64,000 nucleotides of DNA, from the NCBI RefSeq assembly GCF_030440515.1, contig NZ_CP076543.1, positions 7,975,001 to 8,039,000 on the forward strand, given 5' to 3'. The notes below the pieces were generated by a model. That model saw nothing but the letters and a program-made list of their open reading frames with translations, did no database searches and was not told the DNA's origin. The stretch comes from Streptomyces xanthophaeus (GTDB taxonomy: Bacteria > Actinomycetota > Actinomycetes > Streptomycetales > Streptomycetaceae). The position numbers and the translations under genes were made by a program. Positions 16,427-25,031 of the stretch are shown here, piece by piece; positions within the stretch are counted from its first letter, which is position 1; every line of letters begins with the position of its first letter.

Positions 16427-17857
16427 CTATCCGGCCGCGCGGAGTCGGGCGGCGGCCGTCTCCGCCTCCCGTACGACGCGGTTCGTGTCGACGTCCACGA
16501 GCCGGCCGCCGAACTTCAGGGGTCGCCCGTCCACGAACACGGCCTCGACGTTCTCGGGCCGCCCGTTGAAGACGGTCTGGCCGACCCAGTCGAAGCGCGG
16601 CGCGAAGTTCAGGGCGGCCGGGTCGACGACCACGACGTCGGCCCGCTTTCCGGGGGTCAGGGAGCCCGTCCGGTCGCTGATCCCGAGTGCCTCGGCGCCG
16701 CCCAGCGTGGCCATCCGCAGGACGTCGGACACCTGCGGGAAGATCCCGGCCTCCGTCGCGCGGGCGCGCTGCAGGCCGATGGCCGTCTTCATCAGCGCGT
16801 GGAAGTCCGAGCTGTCGTTGGTGCCGCCGTCCAGGCCGAGGCCGACCTTGACGCCCCGTCGCCCGAACTCGGACAGCCGCATGATGCCGGAGGCCAGCCG
16901 CATGTTGCTGAGCGGGCAGTGAGCCGCACGCACGTCGTGCGCGGCGACGGCGGCGATCTCGTCGTCGGTCAGGTGGATCGCGTGGTTGATCAGGAGCCGC
17001 GGACCGAGGGCGCCGATGTCGGAGAGGACCCCGATGGGATCGTCGGCGCGCTGCTCGGGGCGTTCCAGGACGTGGGAGTTGAGCATGACTCCGAGGTCCT
17101 GGGCGGCCTCCCAGTGCACGTGGTTGAGGTGTTGGACGGCTCGTGCCGCGTGCGTGGCGACCTGGAAGCCGCCCAGCGGCACGGGGTCGACGAGTTCCTT
17201 CTTCACCTTCGCGACCAGCGTCGGGTCGGCTTCGGAGGGGAACATCGCGTAGGTGAACCGCACTCCGGTTCCGGCCAGCGCCCGTACATAGCTCTCGATG
17301 AGGTCGTACGAGAAGATGTCCACCCAGTCCACGAGGGTGGTCACCCCCGACTGGACGGCGTCGAGGGCGGCGAGGCGTACGAAGCTGTGCAGGGCCTCGG
17401 CGGTGAGCCGGCCCCGCTGGGGGTCGGTACATCGCGTGAACCAGCCGAACAGGTCCCCGTCGGTACAGCCCCCGCGGATCACCGCCTGCCAGAGGTGGGT
17501 GTGGGTGTCGACGAACCCCGGCATGACCAGCTTGCCCGAAGCGTCCACGATCCGGGTGCCGGGCGGTGGCCGCAGGCCCGTGCCGACGGAGGCGATGGTG
17601 CCGTTCCGCATCAGGACGTCGGCGTGGTCGAGGGTGCCGAGGGCGCCGCTGCCGAGGGCCGGGTCCATGGTGAGTACGAGGGAGGCGCCACGCAGCAGGA
17701 CCGCCGGGCCGACCGGGACGTGCGGGCGTTCGGGGTGGCTGGGGCGTTCGGGGCGCGTGGTGATGCCGAGGACGAGCGGCGTGGCAGCGGCCAGGCCGAG
17801 GCCGGTGAGGATGTCGCGGCGGCTGGGGGCCGGCGACGGAGTGGGGGACGACCGCAT
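16427..17857 (-). CDS. Tat-exported amidohydrolase, 476 aa
   Basis: A TIM-barrel metal hydrolase of the cytosine-deaminase/TrzN-AtzA-like amidohydrolase group. Metal ligands are visible in GFVDTHTHLW (HxH), LNSHVLE and NHAIHL, with the catalytic Asp in GLDGGTNDSSDF. The N-terminus SRRDILTGLGLAAATPLVLG is a twin-arginine signal, so it acts outside the membrane, which is unusual for deaminases. The C-terminal KRADVVVVDP and VFVDGRPLKFGG complete the composite beta domain. GGGAGGT precedes the ATG. The substrate is unknown. Confidence 0.88.
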   Translation of the reverse strand: MRSSPTPSPAPSRRDILTGLGLAAATPLVLGITTRPERPSHPERPHVPVGPAVLLRGASLVLTMDPALGSGALGTLDHADVLMRNGTIASVGTGLRPPPGTRIVDASGKLVMPGFVDTHTHLWQAVIRGGCTDGDLFGWFTRCTDPQRGRLTAEALHSFVRLAALDAVQSGVTTLVDWVDIFSYDLIESYVRALAGTGVRFTYAMFPSEADPTLVAKVKKELVDPVPLGGFQVATHAARAVQHLNHVHWEAAQDLGVMLNSHVLERPEQRADDPIGVLSDIGALGPRLLINHAIHLTDDEIAAVAAHDVRAAHCPLSNMRLASGIMRLSEFGRRGVKVGLGLDGGTNDSSDFHALMKTAIGLQRARATEAGIFPQVSDVLRMATLGGAEALGISDRTGSLTPGKRADVVVVDPAALNFAPRFDWVGQTVFNGRPENVEAVFVDGRPLKFGGRLVDVDTNRVVREAETAAARLRAAG

Positions 17858-18200
17858 GGCGTAGTACCTCCCGAAGGCTCAGAACGGAAGGCCCGCCCGG
17901 GCAACGCCGTGGGAGAGCGTCGGGCTGGGCGGGAGATTACACGCAGCATTCCCAGCGAACGGCCATTCGATAGGCGTCCGCGGAAAACATTTTCCGTTCC
18001 TGTCGTCGGCCGGTGCGAGAGCTGCCCCCATGCCTGATGCGGTGGGAGGAGGTTCGGCCTGGGTGCCATCGGAGAGGAGGAGCCGGCGCCCGGGACTGAG
18101 GATCAGCTCCGGGAAGCCTGGAAGGGCCAGGTCAGGTGGGGGTTCGGACGGTGCGGGTCCACGGGGGTGAAGGTGGCGCCGTCGGCAGGACCGGAAGCGG
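17858..18200. other. Intergenic region upstream of the amidohydrolase
   Basis: No credible gene. It holds the amidohydrolase ribosome site, the palindrome at 17981-17996 and the tail region of the DUF1905 gene, which runs towards it. Frames here continue as shadows of the neighbours. Confidence 0.6.
17981..17996. promoter_or_regulatory. 16-bp palindrome CGGAAAA-CA-TTTTCCG
   Basis: Perfect 7-bp arms around two bases, about 124 bp upstream of the amidohydrolase start and in AT-richer DNA than its surroundings. Probably an operator; the cognate protein is not adjacent. Confidence 0.5.
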
Positions 18201-18494
18201 TCAGCCCGGTAGGCGCACCGTCATCTCCACCGTCACTTCGTCTCCTGCCCCCAGCCCCAGCGGCGTTCGGACAGCGCTCTTGACGGGCAGCAAGTACCCG
18301 CCCTCCCTCGGGAAGAGCGACGTCTCGAAGGTGACCTCGCCGATACTCGCCTCTACAGGGACGACGCCCCAGCCGTAGGTGGCCGCCGAAGCCACCTGCC
18401 GTACGTCGGCGGACGCCTCCTCCGGCACGGGGACGAAGTAGAAAGGCGCAGGTCCACGCCACTCGATCACCTGGCTGGCGAAAACCGTGCGCAT
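18201..18494 (-). CDS. DUF1905-family protein, 97 aa
   Basis: A compact beta-barrel domain protein. [20 protein letters not shown] near the start, then [37 protein letters not shown] and the terminal VTVEMTVRL are the DUF1905 landmarks. The ATG has a good ribosome site (CAGGAGAG). Its biochemical role is not known. It diverges from the aldo/keto reductase gene; the MerR-type promoter between them points towards the reductase. Confidence 0.85.
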   Translation of the reverse strand: MRTVFASQVIEWRGPAPFYFVPVPEEASADVRQVASAATYGWGVVPVEASIGEVTFETSLFPREGGYLLPVKSAVRTPLGLGAGDEVTVEMTVRLPG

Positions 18495-18579
18495 GAGGGC
18501 AGTTCTCTCCTGTTGAGGGCCGCGGGCGGCGTGCCGGCTCCGCTCACCGTACGCCGCGGCCGCCCTTGGTGGCGCCGGG

Positions 18580-18610
18580 TTGACTTGGAGTGTGCTCCAA
18601 CACCTAACGT
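18580..18610 (+). promoter_or_regulatory. MerR-dependent promoter for aldo/keto reductase
   Basis: -35 TTGACT (18580-18585) and -10 TAACGT (18605-18610) are separated by exactly 19 bp. The spacer contains the inverted repeat TTGGAG-TGTG-CTCCAA (18585-18600). This geometry and half-site match the AdhR/NmlR branch of MerR activators. Confidence 0.8.
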
Positions 18611-18644
18611 CCTGAGCATGATTGCGAGTTCAGGAGGCAGCAGC

Positions 18645-19631
18645 ATGACCGACGTTCCCATCCGGCATCTGGGCAGTCTGGCGGTCTCCGCGCAGGGCCT
18701 GGGATGCATGGGCATGAGCCACGGCTACGGTGCCACGGACGACGCGCAGTCCATCGCCACCGTGCACCATGCTCTCGACCTGGGGGTGACCCTTCTCGAC
18801 ACCGCCGACTTCTACGGCGCCGGGCACAACGAGGAACTGATCGGGCGGGCCGTCGCCGGGCGCCGCGACGAGGTGGTGCTGGCCACGAAGTTCGGCTTCG
18901 CCAACCGCCTGGGCGAGCCCACCTGTGTCCGGGGCGACGCCGCGTACGTGCGGCAGGCGTGCGAGGCGTCGCTGCGCCGGCTCGGGGTCGATCACATCGA
19001 CCTCTACTACCAGCACCGGGTCGACCCGCAGGTGCCGATCGAGGAGACCGTCGGCGCGATGGCCGAACTCGTGCGGGCCGGAAAGGTCCGCCACCTCGGA
19101 TTGTCCGAGGCCGGCGAGCACACCCTCCGACGGGCGCACGCGGTGCACCCGATCGCCGCGCTGCAGAGTGAGTGGTCGCTGTGGACCCGCGACCTCGAAC
19201 CCGAGATCGTCCCGGTATGCCGTGAACTCGGCATCGGGCTGGTCCCGTTCTCCCCGCTCGGGCGCGGCTTCCTGACCGGCCGGTACAGCTCGGTCGAAGG
19301 TCTGGCCGAGAACGACGTGCGGCGCAGCCAGCCGCGTTTCGCCGACGGCAACCTCGAACGCAACCTGTTGATCGTCGAGAAGCTGAACGAGCTGGCCGAG
19401 GCGAAGGGAGTCACCGCCGGCCAGCTCGCCCTGGCCTGGGTGCAGCACCGGGGCGACGACGTGGTGCCGATCCCCGGCACCCGGCGACAGCGCTACCTGG
19501 AGGAGAACCTCGCAGCCCTGACCGTCGAGTTGTCCTCCGACGACCTCGCCGCCATCGAGGCCGCCGCCCCACCCGAGCAGGTCGCGGGCACCCGCTACGA
19601 CGCGACCAGTCTCACCTTCGTCGACAACTGA
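18645..19631 (+). CDS. Aldo/keto reductase, 328 aa
   Basis: A NADPH-dependent reductase with the (beta/alpha)8 fold. The catalytic tetrad is present: Asp in LLDTADFYG, Tyr in the same motif, Lys in VLATKFGF and His in [16 protein letters not shown] near the start and [16 protein letters not shown] near the end (NADP contact) place it with the AKR13-like group. The ATG at 18645 has AGGAGG seven bases before it; upstream frame is not homologous. The MerR promoter suggests induction by reactive aldehydes or quinones, which the enzyme would reduce. Confidence 0.92.
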   Translation: MTDVPIRHLGSLAVSAQGLGCMGMSHGYGATDDAQSIATVHHALDLGVTLLDTADFYGAGHNEELIGRAVAGRRDEVVLATKFGFANRLGEPTCVRGDAAYVRQACEASLRRLGVDHIDLYYQHRVDPQVPIEETVGAMAELVRAGKVRHLGLSEAGEHTLRRAHAVHPIAALQSEWSLWTRDLEPEIVPVCRELGIGLVPFSPLGRGFLTGRYSSVEGLAENDVRRSQPRFADGNLERNLLIVEKLNELAEAKGVTAGQLALAWVQHRGDDVVPIPGTRRQRYLEENLAALTVELSSDDLAAIEAAAPPEQVAGTRYDATSLTFVDN

Positions 19632-19724
19632 GGCCGAGCGGCGGGGCCGGCGCCGGACCCGCCGACCGGCTCACCGCCACCGCGGCCGCGGCCGCGCAGA
19701 TGCGGCCCGAAGCCGGCCGCACCA

Positions 19725-19760
19725 CGGGCCCCGGGGACCAGCCATGGTCCCCGGGGCCCG
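19725..19760. terminator. Strong hairpin terminator
   Basis: Fifteen-bp perfect arms CGGGCCCCGGGGACC and GGTCCCCGGGGCCCG around AGCCAT, between the reductase stop and the end of the minus-strand gene at 19811; it can serve both. Confidence 0.75.
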
Positions 19761-19810
19761 GCTGCTGCGCGGAACCCGTACTCCGCCGGATCAGCGGCTG
19801 CCGCACCCGG

Positions 19811-20056
19811 TCAACGCCGCTGGAGCCACCAGATGGCCGACCCCATCGCGAAGGTGCCGAAGGCGGTCGCCGCTCCGCGGACGATGCCGTGTCCTGCCGT
19901 GCGGGTCAGGGACCGCAGGGTTCGGCGGCGCCTGCCGGAGCGACGCGCGGCACTGGGACGCACGTCCCGCCGCGTTGACGCCGGCGGCCCGAACTCCCGA
20001 GACGGGATGCTGTTCGCCCGCTGCCGGTCCAGCTCCTGTGCCGTGAAGATCTTCAT
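19811..20056 (-). CDS. Small basic protein with C-terminal membrane segment, 81 aa
   Basis: Begins MKIFTAQELDRQRANSIPSREFGPP, continues with a strongly basic stretch (SAARRSGRRRRTLRSLTRTAG) and ends with a hydrophobic helix VRGAATAFGTFAMGSAIWWLQRR. GGGAGAGG precedes the ATG. I recognise no family. It diverges from the NACHT gene across 157 bases carrying several palindromes, so the pair may be co-regulated; whether it works with the NACHT protein is inference. Confidence 0.65.
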   Translation of the reverse strand: MKIFTAQELDRQRANSIPSREFGPPASTRRDVRPSAARRSGRRRRTLRSLTRTAGHGIVRGAATAFGTFAMGSAIWWLQRR

Positions 20057-20113
20057 CGTCCTCTCCCTCGTATGTCCGTTGTCCGACAGGAGCAAGAGAG
20101 CCTGGAGCAGGCG

Positions 20114-20168
20114 CGGTTCAGCGAGCGGACATTCCGCTGAACCGGGCGTCGGCCCAGGTCGGACCTGG
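20114..20168. promoter_or_regulatory. Cluster of palindromes in the NACHT divergent promoter
   Basis: Arms CGGTTCAGCG (20114-20123) and CGCTGAACCG (20135-20144) enclose a second inverted repeat, AGCGGA-CAT-TCCGCT (20124-20138). A separate perfect palindrome CCAGGTC-G-GACCTGG sits at 20154-20168. They precede the NACHT start at 20214 and are likely operators. Confidence 0.55.
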
Positions 20169-20213
20169 TGAAATGGCGGTTCGGTGAAGGTTCGGACTGA
20201 ACGGGGAGACCCC

Positions 20214-22595
20214 ATGGGGGACACGGAGGCGCGTGACCGGCTCGCCGAAGAGCTGCGGAATCTGGTGGCCGCGGCGGGCCTGCCCCTGGCACGGATCGAG
20301 GAGCAAGGGGGAAGGCAGACCCCGGTCGCGAAGTTGGGGAAGTCCAAGCTCAGCGGCTGGCTGTCCGGCGACTACGTACCCGAGGCCGATGCGCCGTTCC
20401 GCTTTCTCATCCGGTTGCTCGAACCCCGGGCCCAGAACCGGAGCGGCCTCCGACCGAGGGGGGAAGGCTGGTGGCTGGGCTTGCGGCAGAAGGCGGCCGA
20501 CGAACGGAGCGCGGCCAAGGCGCCGAAGCCCGCGGGCAGCTGCCCCCAGCCCGCCCCCGCCGCCCCCGCACCCACCCCGGGGCCCGCGTCCCGGCCGGTG
20601 CCCGTACAACAGCCGCAACCCGAGCGGTCCGTGCTCATCGACCTCGCTTCGTACTTCGTACGGGCCGTCGAGCGGGCCGGTGTGCCCCACTACCTGCCCG
20701 CCGGGATGGACCCGGCTGCCCTCGACCAGCCGCGCTCGGTCCGCCCGTCCACCGGTAGGGGCCACCGCGTGCCCTGGGCAAGGGTGACCGCCGCGCATCC
20801 GCGGATCGTGCTGCTCGCCGATGCCGGGATGGGCAAGTCCTGGCTGCTGCGCATGCACGCCCGCCGACTGGCCGAGGCGGTCCTCGTCGGGCCGCACCCG
20901 CCCGGCGACCCCGGCGACCCCGGCGACCCCGGCGACCCCGGCGCCCCCGGAGACTCCGGAGTCCCTGGCGACCCCGGCCTGCCGCCCGTACCCGTCCTGC
21001 TCCGGTGCGGGGACCTGGCCTGCCGGACCGAGCGGTTGCTGACGGACGCGCTGGCGGGCCACCTCGTCGCCCTGGGCGTCCTGACGGCGGCCGACCACTC
21101 GGTAGCGGCACGCGCGGCCGCCGACGGCCGGCTCGTACTGCTCCTCGACGCCTACGACGAACTCCCCGGCCCGGAGGCCCGTGCCCGTCTGTACACCCTG
21201 CTGGCCACCGCCCCGGCCGCCCTGCCGATCGTGGTAGCCGGGAGGCGGGCGGGCCACCCCGGCCCGCCCGCCACCGCCGGCGGCCCGTTGTGGCAGGAGC
21301 TCGTCCTGGAGCCACTCGATCACGCGGCCGTGGCCAGGCTCGTCGGCACATGGCCGCTGACCTCCGCCGCCCGTGCCTCCGTGATCAGGCGGATCCGCAC
21401 ACCGGGCCTGGGCGGGGTACCGCTGCTGCTGGCCCTGCTGTGCGCGCTCGCCGAGGAGATCCCCGAGGGCGCGGCGAACGGGACACCGGACCTTCCTGCC
21501 GCCAAGAGCGAGCTGTACGAACGGATGCTGCGCCGGTTCCTGGTGCACGAGCAACGGCCCCCGGCGGCCGAAGACATCGAGGCGGACCGCCTGCTGGACC
21601 TGCTCGGACCGGTCGCGTTCCACTTCGCCCACCGGAACGAGGACGGCTGGACGGACGTGATGCCGCGGGAGGAGGTGCTGCGTGCGCTGCGGACCGCCGG
21701 GCCCGCCTTCACCGAGCTGCGACGGGACGCGGCGGGCGTGCTGCGGACGCTGTCCGTGGAGGCGGGTGTGCTTCAGCCGCTGGGCGATCCCAGCGGAGGG
21801 CGGGCGCAGCCGTACCTCTTCCTCCACCGGTCGTTCGCCGAGTATCTGACGGCTCGTCATCTGGCGGAACTCCCGGAAGCGGAGGCCCTGGCTGCCGTGG
21901 ACGCCCACCTCGCCGACGGCGGCCGCTGGGACGACACCCTCGCCATGCTGGGGCGTCCGGTGCTGGCCGGGGCCGGCAGGGCCCGCTTCGGGCGGCTGCT
22001 GGTCCACCTCGCGGACCGGCCGGGCGGGGTGCTGCACGCGGTCCGCATGCTGGGAGAGGTCTGGGGGGCGGGCGGCACCGTGCTGGAACGGGCCCTGGAG
22101 GAGCACCTGGTGGCGGCGTTTCGCCGGGCCGTGGCCGACGACGTCGAGGCGGCCGCGCGAGCCGTCGAGGCCTGCCGGGCGCTTCCGGACGCGCTGGTCG
22201 ACGAGCTGGCCGGGTATCTGGCCGAGCACGTGGCCGCCGACCCGGACGAGCACTACGGCGCGTACCACCGCCTCGTCCACCACCCGCAGGACTCGGTGAC
22301 CAGGCTGCTCGGCAGGCTGGCGGTGGGCCGGGACTCCGTCCTGGGGATGTTCGCCGTCCGGGAGCTGGATCACAGGCGCGGACCACTGCCGCTGCGGACC
22401 ATGCTGAGCGTCCTGCGCACGCACACGGAGACCGGACTGCACCCGAGCGTCTCCATGACACTGGCAAGGGCCCTGTGCGAGCGGGGGCAGCCGGAGTCCG
22501 TCGTCGCCGTGCTCCGGTCGGGGCCGGAGCCGCCGCCGGACGCAGCCGTACGCGCCGTGCTGGACGCCCTGGGCGTGGAACCCGCCGGGGCGTGA
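20214..22595 (+). CDS. NACHT-type STAND NTPase with N-terminal HTH-like domain, 793 aa
   Basis: Residues 5-75 form an HTH-like domain; residues 100-138 are a Pro/Ala linker. The NTPase core has Walker A ADAGMGKS (202-209), with Ala in place of the usual first Gly, and Walker B LVLLLDAYDEL (307-317) with the paired acidic residues of NACHT proteins. The later FLHRSFAEYLTARHLA is the conserved winged-helix motif, followed by ~230 helical residues, probably the sensor. Between the Walker motifs lies a Gly-Asp-Pro repeat (230-256). The start has GGGGAGA before it. STAND proteins are signal-activated switches, several of them antiphage; this one's role is not known. Confidence 0.85.
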   Translation: MGDTEARDRLAEELRNLVAAAGLPLARIEEQGGRQTPVAKLGKSKLSGWLSGDYVPEADAPFRFLIRLLEPRAQNRSGLRPRGEGWWLGLRQKAADERSAAKAPKPAGSCPQPAPAAPAPTPGPASRPVPVQQPQPERSVLIDLASYFVRAVERAGVPHYLPAGMDPAALDQPRSVRPSTGRGHRVPWARVTAAHPRIVLLADAGMGKSWLLRMHARRLAEAVLVGPHPPGDPGDPGDPGDPGAPGDSGVPGDPGLPPVPVLLRCGDLACRTERLLTDALAGHLVALGVLTAADHSVAARAAADGRLVLLLDAYDELPGPEARARLYTLLATAPAALPIVVAGRRAGHPGPPATAGGPLWQELVLEPLDHAAVARLVGTWPLTSAARASVIRRIRTPGLGGVPLLLALLCALAEEIPEGAANGTPDLPAAKSELYERMLRRFLVHEQRPPAAEDIEADRLLDLLGPVAFHFAHRNEDGWTDVMPREEVLRALRTAGPAFTELRRDAAGVLRTLSVEAGVLQPLGDPSGGRAQPYLFLHRSFAEYLTARHLAELPEAEALAAVDAHLADGGRWDDTLAMLGRPVLAGAGRARFGRLLVHLADRPGGVLHAVRMLGEVWGAGGTVLERALEEHLVAAFRRAVADDVEAAARAVEACRALPDALVDELAGYLAEHVAADPDEHYGAYHRLVHHPQDSVTRLLGRLAVGRDSVLGMFAVRELDHRRGPLPLRTMLSVLRTHTETGLHPSVSMTLARALCERGQPESVVAVLRSGPEPPPDAAVRAVLDALGVEPAGA
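20904..20939 (+). repeat. Four tandem 9-bp repeats in the NACHT gene
   Basis: GGCGACCCC is repeated four times without change, followed by diverged copies to about 20980. It encodes a collagen-like Gly-Asp-Pro series and keeps frame whatever the copy number. Confidence 0.85.
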
Positions 22596-22700
22596 TGCCT
22601 GTCGCACACGGTCCGCAGGCACGGCTGATGGAGCTGTTCACCGCCGCTGCCCCGCGCACAGGACGCATCATTCCTGCGGGCCTGCGATAAGTTTCCCGTC

Positions 22701-23279
22701 ATGATCGAACTCGGAGCTGACACCTGGCCGCCTGCCCCGATCAGGACCGAACGGCTCGTACTGCGCCAGTCCGAGGCCCGGGACCTTGCGGCCTTCATCG
22801 AGCTGTTCGCATCGCCGGAGGTGGGCACCTACGTCGGCGGCCCTCGACCGCGTGCCGAACTCGAACGCGCGGTACCCGAGGTGCCCGGGCGGCGCCCTGG
22901 CTTCTTCGTGATCGATGTCGACGGGGCGATGATCGGCATGATCACGCTCGATCGGCGCGACCCGGAACGCCGCGGTCACGTCCGCCCGGAAGCCGGAGAG
23001 GCCGAACTCGGCTGCATGTTCCTCCCGGAGGCGTGGGGGCACGGGTACGCCGCCGAGGCGTGCGCGGCGGCACTCGACTGGTTCGCCGACGCGCTTCCGG
23101 GCGAGCCCGTGGTGCTCTGCACCCAGAGCGCGAACGACCGTGCGATGCGCCTCGCGGCGAAGCTGGGATTCACCGAGGTGGAGAGGTTCGAGGAGTACGG
23201 CGCCGAGCAGTGGTTCGGCGTGCGCTCCCCGCTCGCGGCGTCCGGCCCCCTCCGGCAACCGGCCGACCCGCGCACTTGA
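22701..23279 (+). CDS. GNAT-family N-acetyltransferase (RimJ/RimL-like), 192 aa
   Basis: Begins with RTERLVLRQSEARDLAAFIELFASPEV, the typical RimJ/RimL entry, then IGMITLDRR, the ELGCMFLPEAWGHGYAAEACAAALDW segment (acetyl-CoA pyrophosphate loop and helix) and TQSANDRAMRLAAKLGFTEVERF. It acetylates a protein N-terminus or small amine using acetyl-CoA. There is no ribosome site before the ATG, so the message may be leaderless. It stands 105 bases after the NACHT gene on the same strand. Confidence 0.88.
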   Translation: MIELGADTWPPAPIRTERLVLRQSEARDLAAFIELFASPEVGTYVGGPRPRAELERAVPEVPGRRPGFFVIDVDGAMIGMITLDRRDPERRGHVRPEAGEAELGCMFLPEAWGHGYAAEACAAALDWFADALPGEPVVLCTQSANDRAMRLAAKLGFTEVERFEEYGAEQWFGVRSPLAASGPLRQPADPRT

Positions 23280-23456
23280 TCAGGTACAAGCCATGATCCG
23301 GCTGTTCCGTGGAGCCGGGAACCCACACCGGGCCACCGGGGGAAGCAGGGCCGGTCGGCGTGGCCGGGGTCACCGGGGTGGTTGTGCCGGCCCCGGCCCC
23401 GCCTCGATGCACTGCTCATCCCCCTTCATTTCCCGCGACGGGCACCCGTGGCCCGA

Positions 23457-23858
23457 TCAGGCGACGGCGGTGCCCTCGAGCTCGACCAGCTGGCCGGGGA
23501 TCGCCAGTCGGGTCACCCCGAGCATCGTGGTGGTCGGCGCGACCCTGGCCGCGCCCAACCGCGCCGCCAGCCCGCCGTAGTGCTGGAAGAGCAGGTCGAC
23601 GTCGGTCGTGTAGACGTTGAGCCGCACGAGGTGCGCGAGAGACATGCCGGCCTCACCGAGCACGGCCTCCAGGTTGTCGATGCTCAGCTTCAACTGCGCC
23701 GCCATGTCTCCGTCATGCAGTGGCTTGCCCTCGTCGCTCATCGCGGTCTGCCCCGAGATGTACAGGGTCCGGGTCTGCCCGGAGACGACCTCACCCTGGT
23801 TGAACCCCATCTCCACCGACCACGTCACCGGGTTGACCGCCGTTCGTTCCATCGCCAC
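23457..23858 (-). CDS. RidA/YjgF-family protein, 133 aa
   Basis: A small trimeric-barrel protein of the RidA family, which removes reactive enamine/imine intermediates. The landmarks are VVSGQTRTLYISGQTAMSDEGKP, DMAAQLKLSIDNLEAVLGEAGMSLAHLVRLNVYTTD and the end LAIPGQLVELEGTAVA. The canonical Arg of the active site is replaced at the expected place in VRLNVYTTDVD, as in many atypical family members. GTG 23858 has GGAG six bases upstream and is preferred to the ATG six bases later. It diverges from a WYL regulator. Confidence 0.88.
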   Translation of the reverse strand: MAMERTAVNPVTWSVEMGFNQGEVVSGQTRTLYISGQTAMSDEGKPLHDGDMAAQLKLSIDNLEAVLGEAGMSLAHLVRLNVYTTDVDLLFQHYGGLAARLGAARVAPTTTMLGVTRLAIPGQLVELEGTAVA

Positions 23859-23987
23859 GTCAGCTCCATTCGTTTCATCGGGAATACGTACGTCCACCGG
23901 CCGGCACTCGCCGGCCTCGACGTCGTGTGGATGAGCCTCCCAACAAATCACGACACCCTTGGTCAGGTATTTCGTTAGGGTTCCGGC

Positions 23988-24959
23988 ATGCGCGCCGATC
24001 GGCTGGTCTCACTGGTGCTGCTGCTGCGCCGGCACGGTCGGTTGACCGCGGACACCCTGGCCCGTGAGCTGCAGGTGTCCACCCGTACCGTGCTGCGCGA
24101 CATCGAGGCACTGTCGGCGGCCGGCGTCCCGGTCTACGCCGAACGCGGCCGGCACGGCGGTTTCGAGTTGCTGCCCGGCTTCCGGACCGAGCTCACCGGA
24201 CTGAACCACGACGAGGCCCTGGCCCTGCTGGCCGCCGGATCGGGGCGCGGCGAGCGGGTGTTCGGCCTCGGGCAGGCACTCACCTCGGCCATGCGTAAGG
24301 TGGTCGACGCGCTGCCCGAAAGCCACCGGTCCACCGCGAGCGACGCGGCCCAGCGGTTTCTCGTCGAGCCGGAGACGGACCTGCTCTCACGCCGGCCGGT
24401 CACCGACGAGGTGCCCGGCACCACGATGATCGAGGTCCGGCGCGCGGTGCTCGCCGGACACAAGCTGCGCATCCACTACGCGCCCACCGGCCGGCCACCG
24501 CAGTGGCGCACGGTGGATCCGATCGGCCTGGTGACCGTACGCGACCGGGCCTACCTGCTGGCCACGAGATCCGGTGCGGACCGTACTTACCGGCTGTCAC
24601 GGGTGCTGGCGGCCGAGGAACTCCCCGAAACGGCCGAGCGCCCGAACCGGGTCGATCTGGACCGGATCTGGCGGGAACGCTCCGCGCGGTTCCTCAGCGA
24701 CGGCCACCTCACCGTGCTGGTACGGGTCGACCCGGCGCGGCGGGAGGACCTGCTGGACACCGCGGTCGCCGTCCGCGCCGAAGAACCCGACCCGGACGGC
24801 CGGCTGCGGCTGGAGCTGACCTTCCAGGATTCACGACATGCCGAATGGGCACTGTGGCAGCTCGGGACGGACGCGGAAGCCCTGGCCCCGCCGTCGCTGC
24901 GCACCGCCCTGCGCGACCGTGCCGCCGCGCTCGCCGCCCGCTACGCGGACCCGTCCTGA
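23988..24959 (+). CDS. HTH/WYL-domain transcriptional regulator (YafY type), 323 aa
   Basis: Residues 1-60 form a DeoR-like winged helix (RLVSLVLLLRRHGRLTADTLARELQVSTRTVLRDIEALSAAGVPVYAERGRHGG). The WYL domain follows near residues 140-225 with LRIHYAPTGRPPQWRTVDPIGLVTVRDRAYLLAT, and a WCX-type C-terminal extension ends the protein. WYL domains bind small ligands or nucleic acid. It diverges from the RidA gene and likely regulates it; the pair is a common actinomycete arrangement. Confidence 0.9.
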   Translation: MRADRLVSLVLLLRRHGRLTADTLARELQVSTRTVLRDIEALSAAGVPVYAERGRHGGFELLPGFRTELTGLNHDEALALLAAGSGRGERVFGLGQALTSAMRKVVDALPESHRSTASDAAQRFLVEPETDLLSRRPVTDEVPGTTMIEVRRAVLAGHKLRIHYAPTGRPPQWRTVDPIGLVTVRDRAYLLATRSGADRTYRLSRVLAAEELPETAERPNRVDLDRIWRERSARFLSDGHLTVLVRVDPARREDLLDTAVAVRAEEPDPDGRLRLELTFQDSRHAEWALWQLGTDAEALAPPSLRTALRDRAAALAARYADPS

Positions 24960-24978
24960 GCGCCCTACGGCGTGGCGC

Positions 24979-25013
24979 GGTTCCGCTCCCGCGGAGCACG
25001 CGGGAGCGGAACC
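24979..25013. terminator. Strong hairpin between convergent genes
   Basis: Fifteen-bp perfect arms GGTTCCGCTCCCGCG and CGCGGGAGCGGAACC around GAGCA, between the WYL regulator stop and the end of the secreted hydrolase gene. Confidence 0.8.
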
Positions 25014-25031
25014 GAGCCCCCGTACACGGCG

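Noticed and set aside
20118..22622. Long minus-strand frame opposite the NACHT gene
   Set aside because: No domain, no ribosome site, and composition typical of antisense shadow; the plus strand has intact NTPase motifs.
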